In this document: positions 1 to 10,139 of the stretch, one piece after another | How positions within the stretch are numbered: position 1 is the stretch's first letter | Layout: each line of letters opens with the position of its first letter | Origin: Chara braunii | Lineage: Eukaryota; Streptophyta; Charophyceae; Charales; Characeae | Reading direction: 5' to 3' | Assembly (NCBI GenBank): GCA_003427395.1 | Contig: BFEA01000545.1 | Location: 6,682 to 26,888 of the forward strand | Length of the DNA stretch: 20,207 nt | Translations under genes and position numbers: made by a program | The notes under the pieces: model-generated | Databases searched by the model: none | The model's input: only the letters and a program-made list of their open reading frames with translations | What the model was told of the DNA's origin: nothing

Positions 1-12
1 GTGAAACCCGCG

Positions 13-381
13 TTAAATCCAATTTCGGACACACAGCCCGCGGGCACTTGGCGCAAATCCGTCGGCTGTTCTGGCGTCCAGATACCGCTTCTGGGTAGGG
101 ACTTGGTCCGTTCTACAGTTGGGACAGACCCATGTCTTTTCACTTCGGTACCTAACGCACTGTCCGTGAGATTTGACCGTATGACACTGACTACACTTTA
201 CCCATAAAAGAAAACTGGGCCCTCCCGGATGTGACCCTTCTTGGTCCGAGACCATAGGCAAGGTACAGAAGAAACAGGGACTTAGATGTGTTTCAGGGGA
301 CGAGTAGGGACTAGACGAGAGAGAGAGGGAGTTGGATGAGGGCAAAGAGATAGCGTCCGCCATCTCCGGCGAAACCTCCAT
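13..381 (-). pseudogene. PHD-like C4HC3 zinc-finger segment of element B
   Basis: Open frame of 122 codons directly downstream of the RNase H, shifted by one frame. After a Ser-rich stretch it carries the spacing C-x2-C, 23 residues, C-x2-C, 5 residues, H-x2-C, 10 residues, C-x2-C. The visible blocks are SPCFFC, KCSQC, HGQC and TWVCPNC. The Trp two residues before the seventh Cys is typical of PHD fingers, which in other proteins read histone H3 tails. It is followed by RYLDARTADG and runs off the window start. The spacing is what I see; the PHD assignment and any chromatin-targeting role are inference. It could also be a zinc finger private to this retroelement lineage. Confidence 0.45.
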
Positions 382-388
382 TCCCGAC

Positions 389-966
389 TCAGGCGTCGTT
401 CTTGCGCAACACGTGTAGCTCCCCGTAGTGCGGTTTCATCGCTGCGACTTCTGGCCTCCACGGAATGAGTCGCTCGTTGGCGGGACACTTGTTGGGCGGC
501 AGGAGGCGAGTCAATCCATCGGCGTTACCATGCTGCCGCATGACACGGTGGCGGATGTCGAAGTCATAGTCTTGCAGACGCACCGCCCACCTGCCCAGCG
601 TCCCCGTGTAGTCCATGTTGTTGCATAGGGACAGCAGCGGCTGATGATCCGTTACCAGCACGAATTTCTGGCCGTAAAGATACGGTCGGAAACGCTGGAT
701 CCCCCACACCACCGCCAGACATTCGCCTTTGCACGCTTCGTAATTAGCCTGCGCCGGGCTCAGCGTCTTAGACGCATACTCAATGACGTGTTCCCTTCCG
801 TCCNCCCCGTGCTGAGTCAGCACCGCCGATATCGCCTAAGGCTGCCAGTCGGTGTGNAGTGCGAACGGTTTTGTCGGGTCGGGACGCGCCAACACAGGAG
901 CAGATGTCAGAGCCTCCTTCAACGCCTGAAACGCCGCTTCGCATTCCGGCGTCCAGATCAGTTGTT
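389..966 (-). pseudogene. Ty3/gypsy RT connection and RNase H domain (element B)
   Basis: RNase H normally degrades the RNA strand of the RNA/DNA hybrid during reverse transcription. Reading the minus strand from about 966, the frame shows WTPECEAAFQALKEAL, then the first acidic motif TDWQP, then VIEYASKTLSP, GECLAVVW (catalytic Glu), VTDHQPL (Asp) and NADGLTRL (final Asp). A premature TAG stop at 836-838 separates the first Asp motif from the rest. Two undetermined bases (804, 857) fall inside. The frame ends at a TGA at 389-391, and the next domain lies in another frame, which implies an indel near 385-395. The family assignment is strong; activity is excluded. Confidence 0.85.
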
Positions 967-984
967 AGGTTCGATTGGACACGA

Positions 985-1237
985 GCCGCTCATGAAGAGG
1001 ATGCGGTCCATTTCGCGGTCAAGTACACGGAAAAAGCCATCGAAAAGAACGGATGGTACTGGTCGGGAATTCGGGAAGATGTGAAATACACCGCCCAGAA
1101 TTGCCCGGCCTGCGCGGCGGACAAGGCACCGGTACAGATGCCTTGGACGATGGTGCTTACTCGTGTAGAGCGCCCCTTTCAAAGGGTTAGCATCGACACG
1201 ACGAATATCAACCTTCCGAGAGGTCCCGTCGATCAGG
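985..1237 (+). pseudogene. Ty3/gypsy integrase zinc-binding domain fragment (element D)
   Basis: Plus-strand fragment matching the N-terminal HHCC zinc-binding domain of a retroelement integrase, which helps multimerise integrase and bind element ends. The visible parts are AHEED and HFAVKYTEKAI (His pair), GWYWSGIREDV, NCPACAADKA (Cys pair) and RVSIDTT, which carries the first catalytic Asp of the core. The match stops abruptly around 1237, where RT-connection sequence of another element begins in the same frame. The left edge meets minus-strand element B at about 965-985. It is a splinter of about 250 bp left by nested insertion or recombination and cannot act alone. Confidence 0.75.
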
Positions 1238-2690
1238 GAGAGCTCAATTTTGGACGAACTAAGATCTTATACCTGGGTCATGAAGTATCCGCGGAAGGTA
1301 TTAGGCCGGAAGATGCGAAGGTGGCTAGTATAAGGGACTGGCCACGACCTCAGACTGTTACTGAGGTCAGATCTTTCTTAGGAATGTGCGGCTACTATAG
1401 AAATTTCGTAAAGAACTATTCCATAGTCGCCTCTCCTTTGACTGATCTAACTCGAGTTGACACACCGTGGGACTGGAGTGATGAGTGCGAGGCTGCTTTC
1501 AAACGATTGAAGCATGCACTCATGAATCATGACGTTCTTATGGTGTCCGATCCTCAGAAGCCATTCATAGTGACCACTGANGCAAGCCAATACGGCATTG
1601 GCGCAGTGCTGGCTCAACAGGATGGGAAAAAGTTGAGACCGATCGAGTATATNAGTAAAAAGNTGCCATCTAAGAAACTGGCNAAGTCCACCTATAAAAG
1701 GGAACTCTATGCTCTCTACAAAGCACTTGTCCATTGGAGGCACTTTCTGTTGGGACGGTTTTTCTACTTGAGAACTGACCATCAGACCCTCAAATGGATC
1801 AAGACTCGACCGGCTCTTTCTGATGCACTCAAGCGCTGGATTGAGGTCATAGATCAGTATGACTTCAAGCTAGAGTATCTGAAGGGAGAGTACAACAAGG
1901 TTGCANATGAGCTGTCCCGTAGAGCAGATTACCTAGGGGCGCTAGTTTCTGAGTTTGGTGTATNTGAGGAACTAACTCAATCGCTGGTGGGAGCCTATCA
2001 GGAAGACCCTGTCATGATGGACATCATACGCAAGCTTCAGGCAAAAGACAAGGCCGCAGAAGATGAGTTTGTGATGGTGGACGGGTTTCTCTTTCTTGAT
2101 AAGGCCAGTTGTAAAAGATTAGTGATTCCATCTAGTGAACGTTTGCGTAGTTTATTCTTAGGAGAATGTCATGACGCAACCGGACACTTTGGCTACAAAA
2201 ATACGAGTGCCAATCTAGTACAACGATTTTGGTGGCGNGGAATGCTAGAAGATGCAGAGAAGTATGTGGAGACCTGTCAGGTCTGTCAGCGGGACAAGCC
2301 GCGAACTCAAGCACCGCTTGGGTTGTTAAAGCCCTTACCTATCCCCGCTGGTCCGAGACAGAGTGTTTCCATGGATTTCATGGACACCCTGGTGACCAGT
2401 AGGAGTGGCAAGAGGCATATCTTTGTCATCATAGACCGATTCACCAAGTTGTTTATGGACACGTCATCAAGTTGTTTATGGACAACTGGGTGCGTGATTT
2501 TGGACTACCGAAGTCAATTGTTAGTGACAGAGATGTCCGCTTAACAAGTGAGCTGTGGAAGAAGAATGCAGAACGAATGGGTAGTCAACTTCAGATGACT
2601 TCAGGGAATCATCCTGAAGCCAACGGACATGCCGAGCAAATGAACAGAGTTGTACAATACCTGCTGAGGCATTACATCAAGCCCTGTACT
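1238..2690 (+). pseudogene. Ty3/gypsy pol remnant: RT end, RNase H, integrase (element C)
   Basis: In order: end of RT and connection (FGRTKILYLGHEVSAEGI, RSFLGMCGYYRNFV), RNase H (IVTT then a masked Asp/Glu codon then ASQYGIGAVL; RELYALYKAL; RTDHQTLKWIK; final motif with a masked residue), integrase zinc finger (CHDATGHFGYK, CQVCQRDK), integrase core with first Asp in SMDFMD, second Asp in VSDRDVR and Glu in NGHAEQMNR. The frame of 859-2544 breaks inside the integrase at a short duplication (2446-2484) and continues one frame over from 2472 to about 2690. The RT active site, integrase C-terminus and LTRs are missing. Seven undetermined bases lie here. It is a truncated, inactive copy. Confidence 0.88.
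2446..2484. repeat. 23-bp-spaced direct duplication breaking the integrase of element C
   Basis: The 16-mer aagttgtttatggaca occurs at 2446-2461 and again at 2469-2484, a 23-bp period. The period is not a multiple of three, so it moves the integrase reading frame. The usual residues between the DRFTK motif and the LFMDNWV motif are also missing, so this looks like a deletion with a short templated duplication. Confidence 0.8.
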
Positions 2691-2713
2691 AAAAAAAACG
2701 CATCTGCCAACAG

Positions 2714-3214
2714 GTAAGTCTCCAAGCTCGGCTCGCCTCACACTACTGAATGAATCTTCCTGCTAAAACCAGACATTCTCGTTTCAGTTTTTCCTTTCCA
2801 CACAGAGCGCAACCCTCACCTCACATACAGCCCAAACTGTCACTCAAACCGTCATTCCGACTCAGCAAAACAGCTCGCAAAACCTCAAAAGCTCAGTGCA
2901 ATATCTTAGTTTGCCCGATTCCGAGGAGAATCGGGTAAGATATGCAACTTTTGCTCTTTACCATCGTCACTCTCTCAAGGTTCCCGAGCACCTCCTTCTT
3001 CTAACACTAAATCTACTAACTTATCACTAGAACTAACGACAGATTCGAAGTCGCCCGCCGTCAAAACCCCCAAAACGAATCTTCCCTCGACTATTTTCAT
3101 CAAGTAATGGGTGATATCGACACTTTCTACCCTCACTCCTCCTTCCTCACCGCCATCTCCGCGCACATCATTTTCATCATAACTCCCTCCCTACTCCCTC
3201 CCGCGCTAATCTGA
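2714..3214 (+). other. Splice-site-bounded open frame of unknown function
   Basis: Two intron-like segments sit directly after the integrase remnant. The first runs from the donor CAG/GTAAGT (GT at 2714) to the acceptor TTTCAG (ending 2787), 74 nt. The second runs from the donor CGG/GTAAGA (GT at 2935) to the acceptor CACTAG (ending 3030), with TACTAAC at 3014-3020 as a branch-like site, 96 nt. Removing both keeps a single reading frame from the integrase remnant across 2788-2934 and 3031-3211 to a TGA at 3212-3214. The last exon frame reads RFEVARRQNPQNESSLDYF, which looks protein-like, but I recognise no family. It may be part of another retroelement's gag, or chance. No promoter was identified. 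Confidence 0.25.
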
Positions 3215-4290
3215 TCCCGCCATTCGACTCGCCTCCCTTCCAAACCCTAGTTTTGACTCGTCCCTTGTCTGATTCTGTCAAAGATCGTGCGTGCTCCCTC
3301 CTTTTTGTTGTGCCTTGCCTGCCTTTGCCATCTTCATTTCTTCCAAATGTACCTGGTGCTAATCCCCGTCCAGGTCCATTAGCTTTCTCCCCCCTGCTTT
3401 AACGCCCATTACCCCTCTGCCTTGCACCACCACCTCTCCGCTCGTTGCTCCTTTCTTTCACGCCCGTCTCGTCTTGCTCCTCTTACTACCTTTCTATGGC
3501 TGCGCCCCTCTTCTTTTCTAACTGAAGCGCAGCTCCTGATATCTCTGCCAATGCTGCCCCCGGTAGCGGCCAGTCTCTTCCGTCCTTTTGTGCTTTTCTC
3601 CCTGCGCTAGCCCATGCATTGACCAAGACACCGCAATTCCGACCAATACAGGCTGCAGGGCTTCGGCCTCGGGTGCCAAAGACTGATAATGAATGTGTAT
3701 CAGTTCGCCTGCCAACCCGATCAGCCCCAAAGGCCAACGACACTGTGCTGCAACGAGTTGGAGGGCACGTGCCCGCTGCCAGGCCTGCAGCGCAAGCCTA
3801 AGTGACGCGGAAGCTGGCGCAGATCTTGGTGGTAGTACCAAGCAGTTTGATGAGGACAGTCGCTGAGCTAGTGTGAGGGTGGGTTCCATGTGAACAGTCG
3901 CTGCAGCCAATACCGCGGCGGGCCCTCCGACAGCCCCCTGGGCCATCTGTGCCCAGGCTCAGTCCCGTCTGTCGGGTCCCAAAGGCACGTTCACACTCAA
4001 AACCTCTCACAGTAGATGGAGGGGGCGGACCCTACACCCGTAATGAACCCCGCCAATCCCGTCCACTTTAGGCTATCGACGCTCTCCAAGTGGGAAGCGA
4101 GGAAAGCCAAATCGCAAACCTCACCACTCTCACGCACGTTGGCCTCCTCGGTCCATGTTCTCAATGACGGGCACGATAGAGGATTTTCGTCAGCATCCCG
4201 AACACGCTCAAACCCGCAGGTCAACCAAGGGAGATGCGCGCTCACGGTCCTTGACCGCCGTGACTGCCTTTAAAATCTGGCATCGCGTTC
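3215..4290. other. No recognisable gene; degenerate C-rich sequence
   Basis: The plus strand is rich in C and T with frequent stops. The longest open frame is a 142-codon, Ala/Leu/Gln-rich minus-strand frame at 3518-3946 with no motif I recognise. A plus-strand frame at 4016-4273 (85 codons) is equally anonymous. The stretch is probably relict retroelement sequence, judged only from its neighbours. Confidence 0.4.
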
Positions 4291-5500
4291 GAGTTAGGGA
4301 ACACCCAAAAAATAAAAATAATACGACGTTAAATAATAGAATATTTAGAAACTTTTAATCATCAAAATATGACGAATCAAGGAAAAATAAACCACTACCA
4401 CCGTTCCAACGCCGCCAACGACAAAACCAAGGGGAATAGCCCGCCGGACCCTCCACCCCTCGGTCCCTTCGCGCTACCCCGATATCCCCGCGTAATCGCC
4501 GCTCGATCCCGATCCCTGAATCTCTTTGATGAAAGTCCGATGTTGTAACCAATAGCGCTAGGGCCAAGGCTGGGTCTAGCTTTGACGGACACCTAAAGTA
4601 AGCGGATATCGCGTGACGCACAGATCTACCGAGATGCCTTCAAAGTCACATTGTTATCGATGTCGTCCTTCGCACGTACGCACGAGTCACCGGTAAACGC
4701 ATCAATTAAAATACAAAAACCTTTTTAATCCTAGCTTAATCAAAAAATAAACAAAGTCTGGTCGGCGATCACGTCGGCCCTTCAACCATCAACAACTAAC
4801 AGATGACGCGCGCCTTAAACTTGCGCGCCCACACACTCTCTGCTCTAGTCAACCGTCTAGTCAACATAAACCACAGACGCAACCATGCCTCGTGCGGTAT
4901 ACCTAAACTTTAAATCAACTTATTTTCTGTTACTTGCAAAAAAACAAGGCGGATACCCTTGTAAGGATATTCGCACCGACACCGTAACTCCCTAGTTGTT
5001 CCCTTTCCAATCTTGAGTGACCGACAACCTTCTCCTAACTATGGAGGAAATCTTCCCTTTGATCCGACCCTTCCTCCACATAAAGTGTTATGTCAAAGTC
5101 CCCAGTCCACAGAAAAAAGGTGCAACACCACACGTCCACCCCTCTGTAACTACCCACATTGATGCCGACTGGCTCAACCTCTCGAACTCTTAGGCTCATA
5201 GGCTTTATAGATTTAGCCCCCCTTGCTTACACTATAGAATAGGATTCGAGAAACCACCCCTACCCTGAAAGAAGATGGGGCCTATGAGCCCAGCGGGATC
5301 AAATGGACCAGTGGAGGAACGTTGTCGCACTAGGCTACCCCCCTGTCCTCCTCCGCCGAGAGGTCCTCCTGCTTCCAAGTATAGCGGCTAGCCGCAAGCA
5401 CAAGTTATCCAAGAGGAGAGGTGGCAACCCTCACCTTGGAGTTAGGCTGTAGTCACACACTCGTGCCTTATGTCTCCCACTGACCCTGCACTTAGTACTC
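4291..5500. other. No recognisable gene; two AT-rich patches
   Basis: Two A/T-rich islands (about 4304-4390 and 4700-4760) interrupt otherwise balanced sequence. All frames are broken by stops. A short frame from 5041 reads MEEIFPLIRPFLHIKCYVKV before ending, with no family match that I know. No RNA gene, LTR pair or splice-bounded frame stood out. Confidence 0.4.
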
Positions 5501-7283
5501 GTTATCAAAGTCCCAATAATCCCCAAGTTCCGAATCCAAGAAATTGACAAGACACCGGTCTACCCAAGACCCGACCTTCAATTCCTCGCTCGTTACACTC
5601 TCAACTTCCCCGGTGTTTTCCCTTCGCGAATCCTCCTCTCGAGTTGATTCCCCTCTCCTTCTTCTTTCGACTTGGGATGAGGGACTTCAACTATAGATTC
5701 GGCCCTTAGGACAATACCCCTCTCTTCTAGCCCCAGGACAACCCTGCCTAGCGAATCCCTTCTCTCTCTCAAATGCTCTATTCCCACGGCCTTGCCATTA
5801 GCCCCTGAGGGTCAAGAACGATAGGTACGACCCTTTCTCTTGGAATCAACCCCCTAGGGTCTCGGACAAAAGGTACTCCCTGCCCACCCTTAACCGTCCT
5901 TTCTTCGAGGTTATCGTTTTCTTCCCCACGAGCCGACCCACTGACCCGATTCTCCCAAGAGACTACCTTCCCTCTTCTTTTGTTAATTTTTACACTCATT
6001 CGATCCACACATCAGAAACCAAACTTTTACCCTCTTATTTTTACTTTTTTCAGGAAAAAAACACACCAAAAAGCATTTCCCAAGGACGATCTGACCTGAG
6101 TTCTTGAAGTCACAAGCGGGGCCAGCGCGGACCTGCCAAACCAAGTCCCTTACACCCCCTAGAAGGTCACCCCCACAACAGAAAATTCTCGTCCAGGGAG
6201 CAGTCGCTAACCGTTCTTTGAACCGCCGAGGCCGAGTACCACCGCCAAAACCGATAGTCGAAGAGGAACACCGAGAACCCAAACTTGCGCCGTGTAGATC
6301 CCTAACTAACAAGGATCAAAGTTGGAGGGGACTCGCAAAAGTCCGACGAAATCACAGGAGTCCGAGTACCGCCAGTCCAAGTCGCCGTCTGGCACTCTCC
6401 TCCTCTCTAGTCTCTCATCCCTTGGGCCAGCCGAGGCTGTTAGAGGAAGCCCATCCCCGACAAAGGCGCCATTCTGTCCCTCGGTAACTGTCTTCCCTAC
6501 CAGATTCCGATGCACGATTGCTTCCTGACCCCTCTCCTCTTTTTTCTCCTTATAATTTTCCCTCCCCTTCCGCTTCGAGCGAGGTTATCAGTACTGGCCC
6601 ACCCGTTGGCAGCGAACTCCTCTGTTTGGTGAACAAAACGAGACTTTTGAGAAAATACAGCGTCAGAGAAAAAAAAGATAACAGGCCAGAGAAAACAATT
6701 GCACACACGATTTTCCCATAGAGAAGGACCCGCCTTTGAGTCTGGAAAGACCCGGCCCCCGCACCCTTAAGCAGGTGCTTCGAGTAAGATAAAGAAATGG
6801 GTTCGGCCACCAACCGCACTGACCCAAGTGAAGAGGAGGCCTTCGGCTCCCTCATCCGAGCGGGCTCCCTCCTTCCCTCTCTCCCTTTTCCTCCCTCTTT
6901 TCCTTTCTCTCGACTCGATCCCTCTTTGGCTCCTGCGATCGTGCAAAGTCAATACTTTGTTCTAGAAAGCTGGTTCGTCACGCCTGGTACCGAGGCACAG
7001 CCAAGTGCAGGGACTCGGAAAGGTTGAAAGCGGGGGATAAACTCCTCTTGACCAGCGCCCCTCGATTTCTCTTCTGCGTGCGCTTGCGAATTCAAGCTCG
7101 AACAGACTGCACTTTGCTCGAAACTTTGACCGGCCAGTCTTCACGGTGGGAGGCTGGGCCCGAGCCGCGGTCCCGCGCACGCAGCCCGCTCCAGGTCATA
7201 GGTGTGAGCAGAGAAAAAAAATCGACGAACTTCCCGTAACGCGTATGCGTGAACCTCGGTCGAGAAAAGCCAGGGAGGGTATC
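5501..7283. other. No recognisable gene; degenerate region
   Basis: Apart from the two-unit 48-bp repeat, the stretch shows only short, overlapping open frames on both strands (up to 127 codons at 6104-6487 plus), with Pro/Ser/Arg-rich composition and no motif I can assign. Pyrimidine content rises from about 6860 towards the polypyrimidine tract at 7284. No tRNA, rRNA or LTR signature was found by eye. Confidence 0.4.
5781..5876 (-). repeat. Degenerate 48-bp tandem repeat (two units)
   Basis: Read on the minus strand, two adjacent 48-bp units start at 5876 and 5828. Both stay open in the same frame and encode similar 16-residue units: VPFVRDPRGLI and VPIVLDPQGLM are the conserved cores. The surrounding frame (6008-5778) is open for 76 codons. 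A period divisible by three with a conserved peptide core suggests former coding sequence, but the protein is not recognised. Confidence 0.5.
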
Positions 7284-7420
7284 GTCCTTCCCTGTCCCTC
7301 TCCCTTTTCCTTTCTCCCTCTCTCTCCTTCTCTTTCTCTCTCTCCTTCTCTTTCTCTCTCTCCTTCTCTCTCTCTCTCCCTCTCTCTCTCTCCCCCTCTC
7401 TCTCCCTCTCTCTCTCTCCG
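7284..7420. repeat. Polypyrimidine (CT-rich) tract with an 18-bp periodicity
   Basis: Nearly pure C/T on the plus strand. Inside it the 18-mer tctccttctctttctctc occurs at 7323-7340 and 7341-7358, and a one-base variant at 7359-7376. Long Arg/Glu-rich open frames on the minus strand here are artefacts of the repeat. Confidence 0.9.
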
Positions 7421-8712
7421 CCTTCAGATGAGCACGTAACCACTCTATCAAGCTAGTATATCCACACATACATACACAAGAACTCACAGACCCACCAGTT
7501 TGTCTCACAGATTCATTGTTGCCCCTTGCACATGCAAAACGATATACAGACTCTGTCACGTAAAATCACGATCATCAATCGATGCACTGAAGCAAGAACA
7601 CAGAACCAAGTACGCTCGACGAAATGCACATTTGTGAGCCCAAGTTAGTCAGCAGCCCGAGAGGACAAGGGGGAGATGATCCGCAAGCTATTCTGAAATC
7701 AGATGTGCCAACATGACAACGACTCGAAAGAGTACTTCCAACATCGATCTGACAGCCTCACCAGCACGAACGGGGGCGCACTGCAGCGCCGAATGCAATT
7801 GCTGCCACTCAACGCCGAGAAATTATTGTTATCCGACGGAGCGGCGCAGATCACCAACCGGGACGTGATGGCGACAGAAGAAAGCACTCAGTATTAGACA
7901 CCGGCCTCGATTGCGAGCGGAAACATTTCGAGCAAAGCCCGAGACTTCATAGCTTGCCAATTATGCGATATACCTTCCGCTTGGGATGAATCAGATACGC
8001 CTCTTCGATGAGAATGAGCTCGAGCCACTCCGCGGGGGTCGTGCGCCGAAAAACACCGCGCCCTCCGGTTACCCATCCGCCTCGGTCCCAAGCGAGCTCC
8101 CTCTCTATCTCCCTCCCTCTCTCTAGATTCCGATCGTACCAATGTTCATTCCCTATTTCCTCCTCCTCGAAAAGACTCAATCAGCTCCGCAAATCTCCTT
8201 CCCATAGCGAGCGTCGCACCGATGAAGCCCAAGATCGATTTCTCCCCCACTCACAGTGACTTCCACTTCGCGCGCCGAAGAGTTCAAGAGCGCTCCCCCT
8301 GCCCTTCGTTCCCTAGTCTCTAACCAGTCCTCGCAGACTCGGTCGCTCTTGAGAAATGAGGCGAGCGTTGCTGCTCCGGGCGTCGGCCTCCTCGTCCGCC
8401 GCGTGTTTCCTCTCTCCGCACGTTCGCTCCTTGGTTGTGAGCCAGTTCCCTTCTCTGAGCCGACTCGATCCCTCTCCAAGCACAGACTGTGTACGTTGTC
8501 GCTCCCAGCATCCGCCTTGTCGTGCGCAGCATGCTCCTTCCAAAAAAAAAGGACCCCCCTGACTTCCACTTCTTCCCTTCTTTATACTTCCCGTCCCCTT
8601 CTGTTCCTTCCCCCGTCGATCCTCCCTTTGACCACCTCCGCCAATCAGCCCTCCTCCCTATCCCAACTACCTACGATGTTGCCTCCCAATTTCAAGACAG
8701 TTTTCCATCTCC
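7421..8712. other. No recognisable gene; several anonymous open frames
   Basis: The longest frames are 8256-8798 plus (180 codons, Ser/Leu/Pro-rich, running into the 34-bp repeats) and 8177-8569 minus (130 codons). A minus-strand frame at 7947-8180 carries a plausible stretch (TPAEWLELILIEEAYLIHPK), but I cannot tie it to a family. Composition bias from C/T-rich DNA explains much of the openness. I make no gene call. Confidence 0.35.
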
Positions 8713-8825
8713 CGCCGATTATTTGGCAAAGTTCAAAAAAAATTCCAGCTGATTATTTTGCCAAAGTTCAAAAACATTCCCGCCGATTATTTTGCTAGAG
8801 TTCAAACAAATTCACGCCGATTACA
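8713..8825. repeat. 34-bp tandem repeat, about 3.3 copies
   Basis: Units start at 8713, 8747, 8781 and 8815 (last one partial), exactly 34 bp apart. The core is a gccgattattttg-type start followed by gccaaagttcaaa and an A-rich end. Units differ by several substitutions, so the array is not very recent. The period is not a multiple of three, so the open frame crossing it changes phase in each unit and is unlikely to encode a repeat protein. Confidence 0.9.
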
Positions 8826-10139
8826 GCAGCTCCCTCCTTCTCCCGGTTGTCTCTGTTCTCCCCCGCGATCCTTCTTTGTTCCCACTCCGGCCAACCACCG
8901 CGCGCTCCGCTCCCCTTTCTCGGATTCCAAAAACCTCAATGCCCTCGCGCCCAGTCCCCACATGCTTACTCCTCCCTTCCTTTCCATGGCGGTGAGTCAC
9001 CAGTTCGTGCTCCCACCTGGTTTGTATTCCGATTTTGGTGCATGCCAACTTCCCCCAGGCTCCTAGTGCCTTCCCCCCTTCACCGACGACTGTTACCAAG
9101 TTTCGACCGCGCTCGCGTGCCTTCCTAACTGTCTCATCTCCTTTTCTTGATCTTTCTTCAGAGTATCTTTCCCTTTTTCCCCCACCCGATTGATCACTTC
9201 TCTCCCTTGCTTGCCATTTCAATTCTTTCTCCGTCCTTTTGGGCGGATCGACTTCTTACCTTCAAGCAGATGCTTTCCCGACCGCTCGGTACCATACCCG
9301 ACCTTCGTCAGTCGAAGCACGAGCCCGGTCAGCTCGACCCTTCCCCCTTATATGGTTTGCTCCCAGATGCGCCCGTGAATTTGCGCGAGTGGCCCCACCA
9401 GATGTGAGAGCTCGCCCCGCACTGCCAACTGTACCCGTCACCCGATTTGTGTTGTCCAGCCGTGGTCCACAGAATTCATTCCGGTGGAGCCGTCATGAGG
9501 CTGATCACTTGGCTGATCACCATTTTGAAGTGATGGTGCCTGTATCCATCTCCTTACAAAGCCGATTGGAGACCCCCTTTCCAGTAGTGCGAGGATTGTT
9601 TCAAAAGCGGACCATCCAGGTCTCTCACATCGTGGTGGCCAGGATGAGCCGAAACGTGCCGATCCGACCATTAACCTTTATTGTGGCGCCCGCACCAGAT
9701 TGATCACAGCATCGGGGCGGCCGTATCAAAGCCGATCTCCCTTGCGTCGAGACAGACCACAACTTGGCGACACCCACACCAAGGGTCCGAGGTTGTGATC
9801 GTCCACCCCCCCCCTTCCGAACCTCTCCCCTTTGTATCCGTAATCTCGTGGCCAAGCTCTATCATAGCCCCGGGTCTCTCCAAGGATTGCTCCAACCATA
9901 ATCAACTCACACTTCGTCCGCATTGGGCCCTGCTTGCGACCTTGGCTCAGGTCACTTCCCCTGCTTGTCCCAAGGTCAGTACGGAGACCAGGAGACTCGA
10001 GGTCACCACCGAACCCCACAGTCACATGCATCCGTTCATCAAGAATATGCGAAAACAACAAAAAAAACATCCAAAAAAAAACTCTTGTTTGAAAAAAGTG
10101 TACTCGGCTGGTAGGCAGCTGCCCGACACCGGTACAGCC
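8826..10139. other. No recognisable gene; degenerate region
   Basis: Open frames of 154 codons (9239-9703 plus), 153 codons (9681-10142 plus) and 176 codons (9726-10256 minus) overlap one another and none carries a motif I recognise. An A-rich patch lies at 10055-10085. I see no repeat array, RNA gene or mobile-element terminus. Confidence 0.35.

Larger units (their letters stand above)
1..970 (-). mobile_element. Ty3/gypsy element B, truncated fragment
   Basis: Minus-strand remnant of a Ty3/gypsy retrotransposon, cut by the window start on its downstream side and by the junction with another retroelement at about 965-985 on its upstream side. In its own direction it holds the end of the RT connection, the RNase H domain, then a frameshift and a cysteine-rich PHD-like finger. 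It belongs to a different lineage from element A: the RNase H wording (GECLAVVW, VTDHQPL) differs from element A (YSDHQTLQW). No LTR is visible. The fragment has at least one premature stop and one frameshift, so it is not functional. Confidence 0.8.

Noticed and set aside
3518-3946. 142-codon Ala/Leu-rich minus-strand frame
   Set aside because: No recognisable motif, overlaps other frames, and the composition is explained by GC-rich DNA.
7092-7559. Arg/Glu-rich open frames of 100-155 codons on the minus strand
   Set aside because: They translate the polypyrimidine tract; several frames are open at once because CT repeats contain no stop codon.
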